Of a stretch of 64,000 bases of DNA, positions 46,794-58,663 are shown piece after piece. The translations under genes and the position numbers were made by a program. The notes beneath the pieces were generated by a model that made no database searches, was not told the DNA's origin, and saw nothing but the letters and a program-made list of their open reading frames with translations. Positions within the stretch are counted from its first letter, which is position 1. Every line of letters starts with the position of its first letter. Source of the DNA: Progne subis subis (Eukaryota; Chordata; Aves; Passeriformes; Hirundinidae); the NCBI GenBank assembly GCA_022316685.1, contig JAKJHU010000026.1, forward strand, positions 620,001 to 684,000, in the 5' to 3' direction.

Positions 46794-47839
46794 CTGTACA
46801 AAAGGAAAGGAAGAACCATATAAGCAAGATAAATTCAGCAAGTTTTGTTTGTGTATATGTGGGGGTTGTTTTGTTTTTGTTTTGGGGTTTTTTTTTGGTA
46901 CCTCAAAGAATGCTGATAAAGGTATCGTTTAGATTTGTAATTTGTATGGATGTCCCTACATTTCTTATAAATGCAAAGACTTAGAAACTCTGTCTCAAAG
47001 CTACAAATACAGACCTGCTCACAGCAGTCTCCAGGAAAACAAAAATCTTGAAGTAGGTCACCACAAACAGCTTGTAATATATCAGAAGTTGTGTAAAGGT
47101 AAAATAACAAGTACTTCTGCCTTCTTTTGCTTTCCCATAGTTGAAGTAGTATGAGATGTAGATAAGTTCAGTAAATGACAGCATCTACATAGCTTTTCTT
47201 TCTCAGTGAAAGCAGGCTAAGAGTACAACTGAAAATGAGTACCACCAATTCAGTATCTGTGCAATATCTTGAAATATGGAGAAGCACCGTAATTTAACTG
47301 GATGACAAATAACTTTCTTTCACCCTGTGATGGGTCAGTTCCTCTAAATCACAGATGACATGTACATGAAACTTCAAGGCTTTAGGTTGGATAAGTTGCC
47401 AGAGGAGCAGTAAATGGTAGCATATCAAAGTGACCAGAGCTACTTTGAGCAAGTTTATTCAAAGCAAATACTAACAAGGTTGTATGTAACAGAGCAGCAC
47501 ACAGTTGCATAGTGAGCTGTGCATGTGACAAAAGAAGGACAAATAGTTTTAGGCTCATGCTTGTGAAATTGCTAGCTAAAATACTTTTGAGTTTAGTATG
47601 AAGTTAATATTTTAAAAATAAATAACATTAGTATCTGAATTTCCTTTTTTAGACTATATGCTTATCTCAACAGTGTCTTAAACAATGCAAGTCTGTTAAT
47701 ATTAATTTCTCTAAACTGAGGGAAACACAAAAACCAAAACTGAAACAAAAATCACGAACAAAGGAAAGGTTTATGCCTGTACATGTATTTCTGTCTATCA
47801 CCCAGTTAAACATGGAATACCATAAATATAATTTTGACC
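46794..47839. other. Non-coding stretch
   Basis: Presumed intron; a G/T tract near 46860-46900; otherwise nothing recognised. Confidence 0.5.
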
Positions 47840-48512
47840 TGATGGAAAGCACAGTGCAGAAAAGGACTTTGGGTTCTTGATGGACCATGAGCTTTCCTTG
47901 AGCCTGCACTGTACCTTGCGGCCCAGATGGTCAACAGTATCCTGGGAAGAGTGTGGCCACCAGCTCAAGGGAGGTGATCCTGCCCCTCTTCTCAGCCCTG
48001 GTGAGACCACATTTGGAGTGCTGTGTACAGTTCTGGGCTCCTCAGTATGAGAGAGACATGAAACCTCTGTAATGAGTCCAGCAGAGGGCAACAAAGATGA
48101 TGAGGACACAGAAGCATCTCTCTTACAAGGAGAGGCTGGGACAACTGGGCCTGTTCAGCCTCAAGGGGAGATGACTCAGAGGGGGCCTCATCAGTGTCTC
48201 TAAGTATCTGAAGGAACAGTGGCAAGAGGCTCTTCTCAGCAGTGCCAACCCAAAGAGCAAGAGGCAATGGGCAGAAACAGATGCACAGGAAGTTCTACCT
48301 GATTCTGAGGAAGAAATTCTTCACTGTGCAGGTAACCAAGAACTGGAACAAGTTGTCCAGAAGGGCTGTCCAGAAGGCCTCAATGGCAGATATTCATGAA
48401 CTGTCTGGATGCAATCCTGTACCATGCACTCCAGGATGACCCTACTTGAGTAGAGAGGTTGGACCAAATTACCTGCTGTGGTCCCATCCAACTTGACCCA
48501 TTCTGTGATAAT
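47840..48512 (+). mobile_element. CR1 LINE fragment, 3' part
   Basis: The best-preserved CR1 copy: 'AAAAGGACTTTGGGTTCTTG', 'AGGGAGGTGATCCTGCCCCT', 'TGGTGAGACCACATTTGGAG', 'TCCAGCAGAGGGCAACAAAG', 'AAGAAATTCTTCACTGTGCA' and 'GACCCATTCTGTGATA' occur in the expected order and orientation. It covers the end of ORF2 and the 3' untranslated region. The frames on both strands are degenerate. Confidence 0.95.
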
Positions 48513-50514
48513 GCAAGCATTATAAACAATTTTATAATCCCTTTAAGGTACAATCCTAAATTATAAACAAACCACCTTCAGCATTTTGGTACTTTGTGGA
48601 AATGTCCTTCAGTTTTCAGAATCAGCAAAAAGAAAAAAGAAAAAAAAAAAAAAATAGAAATCAAAACTTTTAAAGAAAAAGTATACTTCTCCAAGTAGAT
48701 GCTTAATAGTCTTGCTTAGACCTTAAAGTAGGAACCATAACCTGTATTTATATTTGTCAACATGTTCAGAATCCAGTTCTGTTCAGTTTGACTTTCTGGA
48801 ATCTCATTCTTCTACTGGCCCTTGATAAAGGAACCCTGATAAATCTGCCACCTCTAATTTCAGGCAGCAAGATAAAAATAACTCTCTGAATCACTTTGGA
48901 GGATGTATTAAGGAAAACCATAACAATCTTATGGGTTTCAATTTATATACTCAACATCTTAAATAATTTCATTCACAGAGTAACCCAAAATGTTAAAATT
49001 AACTAGAGGAGAGAAAATACTACAATTAAATTATATTTTAAAATTAGGTTAATTGCTCCAATAGAGACATACGATTTTCCATGTCAACAAGATAAAGTCT
49101 CACATCATTACTCCTGTTATGTTTATGTTTAGATCCTCTGATGTGGCTCCTGAACCATGACAGGATATGTTTGAAGAACTGTCACCTGCTCCACTGAAAT
49201 GAATTGCCCTTTGTCAGACGAGTACATCACAGACCACCGTCTTTTTGTTCTGCTTGTGTCTCAAATATATATTTGACTTGTTCTAATGGAAAACAGTAAA
49301 TGTTATTCCGTGTGTGTGCGCGCGCGCACATGCTGTACAGAAGGAAGCTGTGGGAAAAGTTTCCAAGAGCTGGACATTTTCCAGCAAAATGCTAGAAATC
49401 ATTCAGTAATTACTAAAAGATAGTTAATTGTACTTCTGTTTCATAGAATGATCATGATTTCTTTTTTCTTTTTATACATTTAGCACACATATAGGAATCG
49501 GAAACAAGACAAAAAACTTGAAAACTCCATTTTTTTGACAGAAGAATCTGGAAAAGTTATTTTTAGATTATTATTCTTATTCTCTCTCTCTCTCTCTCTC
49601 TCTCTCCTTTGAACAGCAAACATAATGCTTAAGTAGCTTAAGATTTTTCAGGATTATGACAGATTAACTGGAACTACTATTTCTTAGTAAAAATATTGTG
49701 GTTTTTGCTCCAAAGTCGAATTTTAAAAAAAGTTTAGTTTTTGCACATTCATAATACTTCTAAAATATAGACTACAAAGAGAGCAGCTTTATCCTATCTT
49801 AAAATGTCAGAATTACTTGCTCTGCTCTTCTTAATCTTAAACTGCACCATCTCAAAAAATAATTTCTTCCAAATCAGAGAAAGATATGTCACAGATTTTC
49901 TTTTCCCCGGCAAATTACTTTAAAACCAGGGAAATTATTCTGACCATTGTCACAGTCCTGATTCTGCAAGTGCATTTATGCCTTTTTGGCTTTAAGATTT
50001 AAAATCAAAAATCTGCTGTAATCTGCTAATGAGGTGCACAAGACAAGAAACCTAACCTTTTCCTGGAATATATGTGTATACGTCTTTAGGTGTATGTATA
50101 TGTTTGGCTGTCAATGGCACAAAAAAAGTGAACTACAGTTGATTTAAGGGTTGTGCCAATTTACTTTGGCCTAAATTATGGCATCCATTTATTGTAGGAA
50201 ATATTCTAAGGATCTGGTTCCCTTGAAGTACTGGCTATTCATCCAGGTATGGATTCAAGGGAGAAAACCATTTATTCTTGAAACAGATTCATGTTTGAAT
50301 TCTCTATATTTCACTGCTGGAATGCAGAGTCACCAAAATCCAATAATGGGACATGTGTCATAAAATTTAGTCACAAAGCTGAAGAAACAACTAGTAAGAT
50401 AAGGATAAAAATGCAGGGACATTCCAAAATAAACACACAGTATATGAAAATCAGGAGCAGGTTACAGTTGTTAGAATTAACAGTTAAAATAGCTAATCAA
50501 AGGCTCAAAGTGTT

Positions 50515-50517
<3 letters not shown>
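48513..50517. other. Non-coding stretch
   Basis: Contains a (TG)n-(CG)n alternation at about 49311-49330 and a (CT)n run of about 27 bp at 49581-49607, plus an A-rich patch at 48630-48655. No gene recognised. Confidence 0.5.
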
Positions 50518-50553
<36 letters not shown>

Positions 50554-50572
50554 TTTTTTTTTTTTTTTTTTT
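50518..50572. repeat. (TA)n microsatellite with adjoining poly(T)
   Basis: About 17 TA units (50518-50551) followed by about 19 T (50554-50572). Confidence 0.9.
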
Positions 50573-50650
50573 ACATATATACCACTAAACAAGTTTGTAG
50601 CACTATTAAACTCTGTATAGGGATCTTAAATTGTGAAATAGATTCCTTAG

Positions 50651-50690
50651 GTAACAACTACAATTTTAACGTAACAACTACAATTTTAAC
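50651..50690. repeat. Perfect 20-bp tandem duplication
   Basis: GTAACAACTACAATTTTAAC occurs twice back to back without a mismatch, implying a recent slippage or repair event. Confidence 0.95.
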
Positions 50691-52130
50691 ATCTGAAAAG
50701 CAGTACAAATGTTAAAAATGGTTCTATTTTATTAAATAGGTGCCTAAATTAGTGTACTTTAATAAAGGAGCATCCAAACACTTCCAGGAAAATCAGCAAT
50801 TTCTGGAAAAGTTCATACAAGGTAAATGAAAATTTTATTTCATGCTTATTAGTCAGATTACTGAACTGAGCCAAGTTTATGTAACTACTGAAGAGTCAAA
50901 GTCCAAAAATAAGTCATAGCATAAGTTCATATCAAACATCTATATAGGGAAGAAAGCAAACATCTGGAGCAACAAATGACTGTGTGTGATCTTTTCATCC
51001 AATTTCCTGAAACTAAAAGCCTGGCAATTACACTTACTCTTCTATGGAAAGAAAACAGAATTAAATGTTTGACAAAAAGCACAAAAGTGGTACCCAGAAA
51101 TATTCTACAGTTAGGAAGTAGTAAGTACTGTCATTCTGACAGTCAGTTGGCTTCTCATATATACATGACTTTCCTTTAAGATGCAAAAGGATGTCTACTG
51201 TCTAGAACAGCAGAATTTCAAAGACTGTAGGGATCCAGCTGAATCAAATAGATTAAAGACATTCTGGAATATAAAAACTCTATTGTACTGAAATTTTTCA
51301 TAAGGAAATAAAACTTATGAGCTGAGGGTTTTTAAACTCAGTCTAAGAAATATTGTTTGGGGTCTATGATTCCCCTGCATGAATTCTTTTTTTTAGAGAA
51401 ATAGGACTTTACATCACCTTTCTGCAAAAACCAAGCTATTAATGGCAAAAAAGGAGAACACAGCAGTGATAGCTTTCAAGATATATTATATATTAAAAAA
51501 TGTTAGAAGACAATATCAGAAGATTGGTGAAACACTTCCAAATATTTCAGCCTTTTCCCACACTATAGAAATGCAGTTTTACCAAAAAATTAGTAGACAG
51601 TCTGTGGATTAAATTCTCTCCGATTTGTTACCTTTCATCTAAGGAGGCAGGTACTTGATTTTTAGCACAGTACTTATTTAAGAAAAAACTGTTATTAATG
51701 TCTTAAGTAACTAAATACCAATTGCTCAATACTATCCTACTGCAGACTTAGGTGGCACTGATGGTTGTCAGGGTGTTCCACCAGGGTTATTGCATATTCT
51801 TTTCACTGCCCACACAGCACTTTGTGATGGCTACAGCTCTTTCTAATTTTCAATCCTTAACTTGAATTAATTTTAAAGCACATCCTTAGGCACATCCTGG
51901 AACATATCCTACTTATTGTAACATGAAAGAGTATATCAAGTTCTAATGAAGATTATGTGACAAATAAGCCAGTGAGCATAATTCAGAATATATGTTCTTC
52001 CCCTTCTAAAGTAAGAGCACTCAAATGCAAATTTGTAAAAAGACCCATTGAATGTGCAGCCTAGGATTTCACGGATGAGGTTTTGTCATTAATAGAAAAC
52101 AGTTACAGAAGCGTCAAAATTTGAAGTCTT
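50691..52130. other. Non-coding stretch
   Basis: AT-rich; no gene or repeat recognised. Confidence 0.5.
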
Positions 52131-52230
52131 TAATATAATATAATATAATATAATATAATATAATATAATATAATATAATATAATATAATATAATATAATA
52201 TAATATAATATAATATAATATAGTATAATA
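52131..52230. repeat. (TAATA)n pentanucleotide array, about 20 units
   Basis: A 100-bp array of TAATA units, nearly uninterrupted; one unit near the right end reads TAGTA. Likely polymorphic in length. Confidence 0.95.
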
Positions 52231-52291
52231 TGTACCTAAATTTAGGAGTATACTAGTTTGCTTCTTAATGTGTTCTGTGCTTTGCACTTAC

Positions 52292-52407
52292 CTAGTTTAA
52301 GGAAGGAAAAGTTTCCCCTGTCAGTTCCTGCAGACTGTCCTGTGTCTGGAGACAAGGGTATCATGCTGTCTTTCACTCTCACAACAGGAGTACAAGATAG
52401 TGGATGA
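52292..52407 (-). CDS. Candidate coding exon of unrecognised minus-strand gene (116 nt, phase 2 to 1)
   Basis: The minus strand has a near-ideal donor, CTAG|GTAAGTGC, and acceptor TTTTACTTCTAATCAG. The 38 codons are open and start HPLSCTPVVRVKD, continuing through SPDTGQSAGTDRGNFSFLKL. An internal acceptor (CCCTTGTCTCCAG) would give a shorter, symmetric 54-nt exon (52292-52345, phase 1 to 1). The downstream join gives a GCC codon with the 46732-46793 exon. Composition is soluble-protein-like; no domain recognised. Confidence 0.45.
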
Positions 52408-52671
52408 CTGATTAGAAGTAAAATGTCCTTTGCTCTCCTTTCCAAGAACTGAAAGGATTATTAACCATGGCTTCCAGCACTGATTTTTCCCACACAAAGC
52501 AGCTCCAATGGGTGGTCATGAATTAATTTTAAGCAGTGTTATTCAGTGATCAAGTGATACTCTACAGATAAGTTCCCATTTTTATTTGATGTAACCATAT
52601 AGGAAAGATCAGCTTCTTTAAGTCTTGAACTTGCTAGGATCACTATGAGTCCCTGGAAATCAAGCAAGACA
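52408..52671. other. Presumed intron
   Basis: Nothing recognised between the candidate exon and the G/T tract. Confidence 0.45.
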
Positions 52672-52749
52672 GGTTGGTTTGTTTGTTTGTTGGTTTGGTT
52701 TGGTTTGGTTTTGGTTTTGTTTGTTTGTTTTTTGGTTTTTTGTTTTGGT
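52672..52749. repeat. G/T-only tract, 78 bp
   Basis: Only G and T on the plus strand, as TTTGG and TTTG units. Its complement is the A/C pattern seen elsewhere in the window. Confidence 0.9.
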
Positions 52750-55700
52750 AAAACAGACATTTCAAGCATCGTCTACACTGTGAATGCACACAATTACTTT
52801 TAGTTTTGCTTACAGAATAAGAAATTGTTTCTTTCAAAAAGTGACTGAGGTAAATCTATAGAATGCATTAATCCCTTACGCAGGATCTTGTGGGTGAGAG
52901 ACTGTACTAGAATTCAGTACTTCTGAGCTTTCACAGGGCCAGATGAGAAAGACATCTTAAACTCTTAACTGAAATTATGTAGAATGCTTTTAACTCATTG
53001 CATGCTGAAATACCTACTGATACACTTCTGGAGTGTGATTTTTTGCATCTAAAAGGCATGTTCAAGATATATCAACTTCAGAAGAATGCACTCAATTAGA
53101 ATAAATAGTTGGATTTGAAAAGCCTGACAAGCAAACTTACTTGGTTCATAATTACTAAGAGCATTTCACAACTTTTAAAGTTCTATTACTTCACCACTGG
53201 CAATCTAGACAGTGGCATTGATATAGATTAGTTTTACAGCAAAAAATATCACTGTTTTATCCCTCTCCACCTTTTACCTGTAATTTATCATTAGCAGATG
53301 GGATAAAAAAGAGATTTAAGAACTATCCAGACATTTCAAAATAAGTGGAAAAACTTTTCCTTTAATATTTATTACTTTTTTCTTAAACAAAGTTTTAAAA
53401 TCTCTTGTCTTAACTTATAAATTAAGCCATAAAAAATTCAAAAGCTGAGGAATGTCACCAGGAGTGTCATGGTCCTTCTCACAGCATAATGCCTGATGAT
53501 CGCCTTCTCTACCCCAGACTGCCTCAAGGAGGACTTAAATCTTCTAAGTTTTGCACTGAATGAAATCTACAATTTAACAGACAAATTATTCTTTCATAAT
53601 ATAATTGTTTTGATGCAGCACCAAACCTGGACACTATTCTGGATGGAGTCTATTGAGTGCCAAGTAGAGGGGAATAATTGTTTTCTCCGCATAAGTAGCT
53701 GCTTCCTTTTAATGCAGCCCAGCAAACCTTTGACCACTGATGCTGCCAGGGCTTACTGCTGGTTCATTTTCATTCTCTCTCTGCCAAGGCATCAAGGTCC
53801 TTTCCAACAGAATTTCTCCAGAGCCATTCAGGTCTTGGCCTATACTGTTGCAAAGAGAAAATCCTCCCACCAGGCTGCATTTTGCGTTTTCTATGTTGAA
53901 ATTCATGGGGCTCTTAAAATTTATTTTTTGCTATGAACAGGTAAGATCATCAGCACACTCTTCCATAAGACAGCCTAAAGTAATTCCATCCCTGACAGCA
54001 GGCTCCTTCTCCCTACCTTCAAGAAAAACAAGGTATTTTGGATGTTTTCTACTGTTGTTAGCAGTTATCCTTTCAAAACCAGTAATCTCTCAAATACTGC
54101 TCTAAGATATAAATTGAAGTTATGAAGTCTTTAGAGCAAGGTAGACAACAGGTAAACATGGATTTATTTTTGACAACATGTGTCAGACATTTGACTAGCT
54201 AATTCATAAGCTTGACAGAAAATTTGCAGATTGCTTCAAACACTGCTTACCAGCTACCCTTAACATTTCAAAATTAGCCTGTGAATATTATCAAGAATTA
54301 CTGTTTCCCTCATTTTCACACATACCACACAATTCCATTACGTCCATGAAAACACTCAGCTGGGGGCAGCACTTCAATGGAGAGCTTTTGAATTCACAAA
54401 GATTAGTATCAAATAATAAAGAGTGCCATATATATATATTTGCAGGACATCAACAGAGTCTTGAAACTTGGTAAGGGCAGGAGTAAAAATAAGGACTTTG
54501 GGTGGTGGCTCAGTACTTGCATTCTGTCTGGCTTTGCAGTCCCCAACAGGAATTATTATTATTTGCAGATAATTCAAGATTTTTGCATAGGATTGCACTG
54601 ATCAGACTGCATATACATACAAAGACTCCAATTTCTAAGGTTTACTGTTTCCAACATATCTTTAGCTGTGACAGCTTGTAGTTGTTTAGTGGAAAGCAAA
54701 TCTGATGGCACTCTAGTCTCCTCTGTAACTTCAGGATGTGTCAATTAGGTGAGATCATGGAAGCCTAGACGCTCTGGCTAAGCTTAACAATTGAATTTGG
54801 CTCTTTGTAGTCTTGGATTTTGAGAGACTCCTGAGCCTTACAGCACATCTTGCCAACCTATGGCCTGAAGGCAGCTTTGTTTCTCTGTTAGGATCAAATT
54901 AGCTCCAGCAGCCGGGAGTTGTGCTGTCTATAAGGCTGCTACAAAATTCACCTGCTCCTATCTTAAGTTGCTAAGACTAACTGTATAAAACCCACCTGTC
55001 CCCCAGCCCTCATCCTCCATGGGCCAGAAACTGTTTCTGGTCAATGATCTACTTTTAGTCTCCTTCCCTTTTAAGATGAAGAAAAGAATATAATCTTGAG
55101 AATTTATGAACTGCAAAACATGTACAAAAGAGGGAGTCATGCTGCATAAAAGGTTTCTTAGATTTTATTTCTAAACTTGATCTATAAATCATTCTTTTCA
55201 CTTTTAAAGATACGATAAACATTCCCAGGAAGTCTAATACAAAGATGTGCATTTCAACTGCAGAACCTTTATGACCTTCGCAATGCTTACTCTTAGAAGA
55301 CTATCCTCCTGCAGGAGAATTAGCTACTATTCTTCTGATTCACATACTGGCAAATACAGCAACTTTAAAAAATATTTTTACGTAACTACCAGTAACAAGC
55401 TACCAAGAGCATCTGTTTTTAAGAGCATCTTCCTTGTTCAAAAACCCTTTTATTGTGATTTACATCCAGAATATCTTTTCTTAAATAATATTTTTTTGGC
55501 TCTTATTCTGTTCAGGTAGGTTGTGTGTGCAAAAATTACATTATCACATATGCACCTGCATGTGGAGAGGTACATGATACACAGAACTATGGACTGTAAT
55601 CTAATGTATATTATTTGAAAATCTTCAATAGCACGTTTAACTGAGGGAAAAGCAAGATTTAAAAAATGTGGGTTTTTTAAACAGTTTGGAGGGGGAAATG

Positions 55701-57886
55701 TTGAAATAGATGTACTTAGATTATACTTTTTGTCAAAATGCACTATTTGTCTTCAAAACTGCATTGATTTGCGGGTCTTGCTGAAGTAATTTTGAATGAT
55801 ACATGTAATAAAAAATAATAAATTATTACAGTTTAAACACTTATACACACTAACCAGAGGTTAACTCCAGAAATGAAAAAAGTTGAATTAGTCATATAGT
55901 AATAGTTGTACACATCATGATCACTAAAAGAAACAAAATACATTATATATTCACAATCCCAAGTTATAACGATAGCAGTAACAATTTGTTTTAAGTGATT
56001 GAGAGTCTGAATTCAGTGACATTCATGCCTGAAAAAAACAAAGAATTCCTGCTCTTTGACATATTCCACCTTGATGTACCTAAATTTGATTTCTTTTTAT
56101 CCCAGGATAAGACCCAAATCCTTCTATAAGGCCATTAATCAAATTTCTTCCCTCTTTTTCATTCTCAACGAAACAAGGATTTATTTAGAATTCACTCTAA
56201 ATCAGATACCATGTCCTACCAGATATCATTCTATACTTTTCTAAGATTTTTCTCTTTCTGTAACACGCATTTCCTAACTGACAGTTTTACCAAGTAATTT
56301 AGAAAATTCTTTCCTGAAGAAAACAAACTAGCAATACTAGGGATTCCTTCCTTCCTCAGGTCTGCCATGTCGTGTACTGTCGTGTACCTGACATTAACTT
56401 CATACTTGTGTATGCTTTTTAGCAAGTGTTCATGGCATTTCCTTGTCACCGTCTTCTATTGTAAAACTATTGATTTAAGTAAATTTTAAGAGCGATAAAA
56501 CATCCTTTCTGAGAAACTACGTCTTTCATGCAGCCACACTGAAGGTTCAGTTTAATCATCAGCAAACTAATTAGCTTGGTCTGGACCTAAACTAAACTGT
56601 ATCAGAATGACCACTAACTCACAAAGTGGTTAATAAAAATTAAATGCATATACACACACATAAAATCTTAACTTTGAACCTCTCAACATTTCTGCATTGC
56701 TTTAAAAGAAATGTTTAGATCTTAGGAAGGCATAAAAAATTACTAGTTCTCAGACATAGATGCCATAAAATGTAATTTCAGAAGAGTTTCAAGTTAGATG
56801 AGTAAAATTCTAAAGAACTGAAAACACATATGAACCAAAATAATATATTTAAAAAAAAAAAAAAAAAAAAGTGGCCATAGTAGCTGATTTCTGAATATAG
56901 TAAAAACTACCATTCTGTTAAAGGGACTTCTATTTCCTATATCATCAGACTTAAAAATATAATTTTAAAAGTTAAAAAAATCTTAACTCTTGAGACAGGA
57001 GTAAAATTATTGCTAGTCATAAAACTCTGCAGCTGTGACTTTCAGAATTTTGACCCCAGTATTAGAGAGTATCTTTAAAATGCACTGAATATTGATCTTG
57101 TTTTCAACAGTGGAAATCAGATACCCTTCAGTTTCTTTGACTATTTAACACCTTCTGCAGAAATTGTAGCATGTTGTTGGAAAGGAAAAGAACCTAGACA
57201 TAAAAAATTCTACTACCTACCTATCAGTTTGTTCATATCTGAATATGCATAATCTGTTTCTGAGGATTAAAGAATATTGTTCACCATTTAGTGTTTGGAC
57301 TAATTTGTTTTATTGTCATGTTTATGGCAGCTCTGACCAAAGCATCTGATATTGTTAGAAAAAGTATTTTATTCATAATAAACATTTAAATTTTAGCTGC
57401 TTCTCTATTTAATGAGGGAGTTTACTTTTCTCAGAGGCAGTTGTGACTGGGAATAAAAGGTAAATGAGAAAGTTGAAGAAGCAGTGGCCATAACGGGAAC
57501 ATTAATCACATGTCATAGAAATCTCCCTGTTATACATAACTAGAGACGCTGTCCTTTTCAGAAAGATGTCAGGGTTGCTCTCACCATAACCTTTCTTCAC
57601 CTGTTGTCATGCTGTTATGTTCCTCCCCTCCATAACACCACTGTTTAGAAAAGAAAAAAGTGCTACCCTACTATGGAAATTCTTAAAGTTTTAAAACATA
57701 AATTGACATGGGACAGGAAATTAAATCCCAATTTTGTAAAGGCAGGTCCTTAAGAAAATTCTCTATTTACTGCAATGCTTGTTATTAAGACATTCTTCAC
57801 AAGAAACTACCTAAAGTTTTAGAATATGTCAAACAGTAAAATAGAAGGTTTTTTTCCCATTAATAAAAGGTTTTACTCTTCACCCA
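52750..57886. other. Long non-coding stretch
   Basis: AT-rich with a 20-nt poly(A) at 56851-56870. A 146-codon plus-strand frame at 53496-53936 has no domain, and a second frame overlaps its end. A possible 39-nt minus-strand exon (57221-57259) is listed separately. Confidence 0.45.
57221..57259 (-). CDS. Possible 39-nt microexon of the minus-strand gene (weak)
   Basis: The minus strand has acceptor AATATTCTTTAATCCTCAG and donor ATAG|GTAGGTAG. One frame (phase 1 to 1) encodes TDYAYSDMNKLI; another (phase 2 to 2) is also open. The former fits the 54-nt version of the next exon, the latter the 116-nt version. Short length makes chance hard to exclude. Confidence 0.25.
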
Positions 57887-57970
57887 CAGAATCACAGAAT
57901 ACTCTGAGTTTGAAGGGATCCACGAGGATGTTTCAGGTGAAAATACTTCAGAACATCAAGTGATTCAACT
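57887..57970 (-). mobile_element. CR1 LINE 3'-end scrap
   Basis: The plus strand has ACAGAATCACAGAATACTCTGAG followed by 'TTTGAAGGGATCCACGAGGAT', the reverse complement of a CR1 3' end. Only the terminal piece remains. Confidence 0.75.
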
Positions 57971-58620
57971 GAACAAACTCCATGCCCCCATACCAAAGCA
58001 TCATCTAAAAGAAAAGCAAAAGGATAAAAGAGCCCTCTAGATAAATTCAAAATACCCTTACAAAGTCTGTATGATCAACTCTTAGCTATTATAGCACCTT
58101 TCCCTCTTTTCCAGCATCAAAACACAATACATGTAAAAAGCACACTCAATTTGGATCAGTCTTGACCTCTAAGACCATTTGTCAGAAGAACCCATAGCTT
58201 CTCCTGCCTAAACTCTACATATAACTTCTAAAATGTATCTGTGAGGCTCAAAGCTTTTAAGACGCCTGCCTAACCTTTCACATCTAACCACGTGTAACTC
58301 CTTCCCCAGCTGAAGCTGCCCCCACTGCCATCCAGAGTGTATTCTGTGTGCTACCTCACGTTTTCCTATCAGGATCCCCTCAATCTTAATGAATTAGACT
58401 ACAATTATCATTAGTTAGAGTTAGCTCAAAATCCATTTTCTGCAATGGCTCCATTTTTACTTGGGTATTTTTGGCATTCTCTTTATTTGAAATTCTAACA
58501 GTGCTGTTCAGAATGTTTTCTGAATTTCATAACTGTCTAGGTTTGAAATATGCTTTTTACATAGCTCTAAATTTTCTGTATTCCAGAGTAGGTTAAAAGG
58601 CTTCCTAGGCAGTAGTCTGC

Positions 58621-58623
<3 letters not shown>
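57971..58623. other. Non-coding stretch
   Basis: Nothing recognised. Confidence 0.5.

Positions 58624-58661
<38 letters not shown>
58624..58661. repeat. Poly(A) run, 38 nt
   Basis: Uninterrupted A homopolymer, then GAAAAAAGG. No retroposed body is recognisable upstream. Confidence 0.95.

Positions 58662-58663
<2 letters not shown>

Noticed and set aside
53496..53936. 146-codon plus-strand frame
   Set aside because: No domain or start context; overlapping frames on both strands are similarly open.
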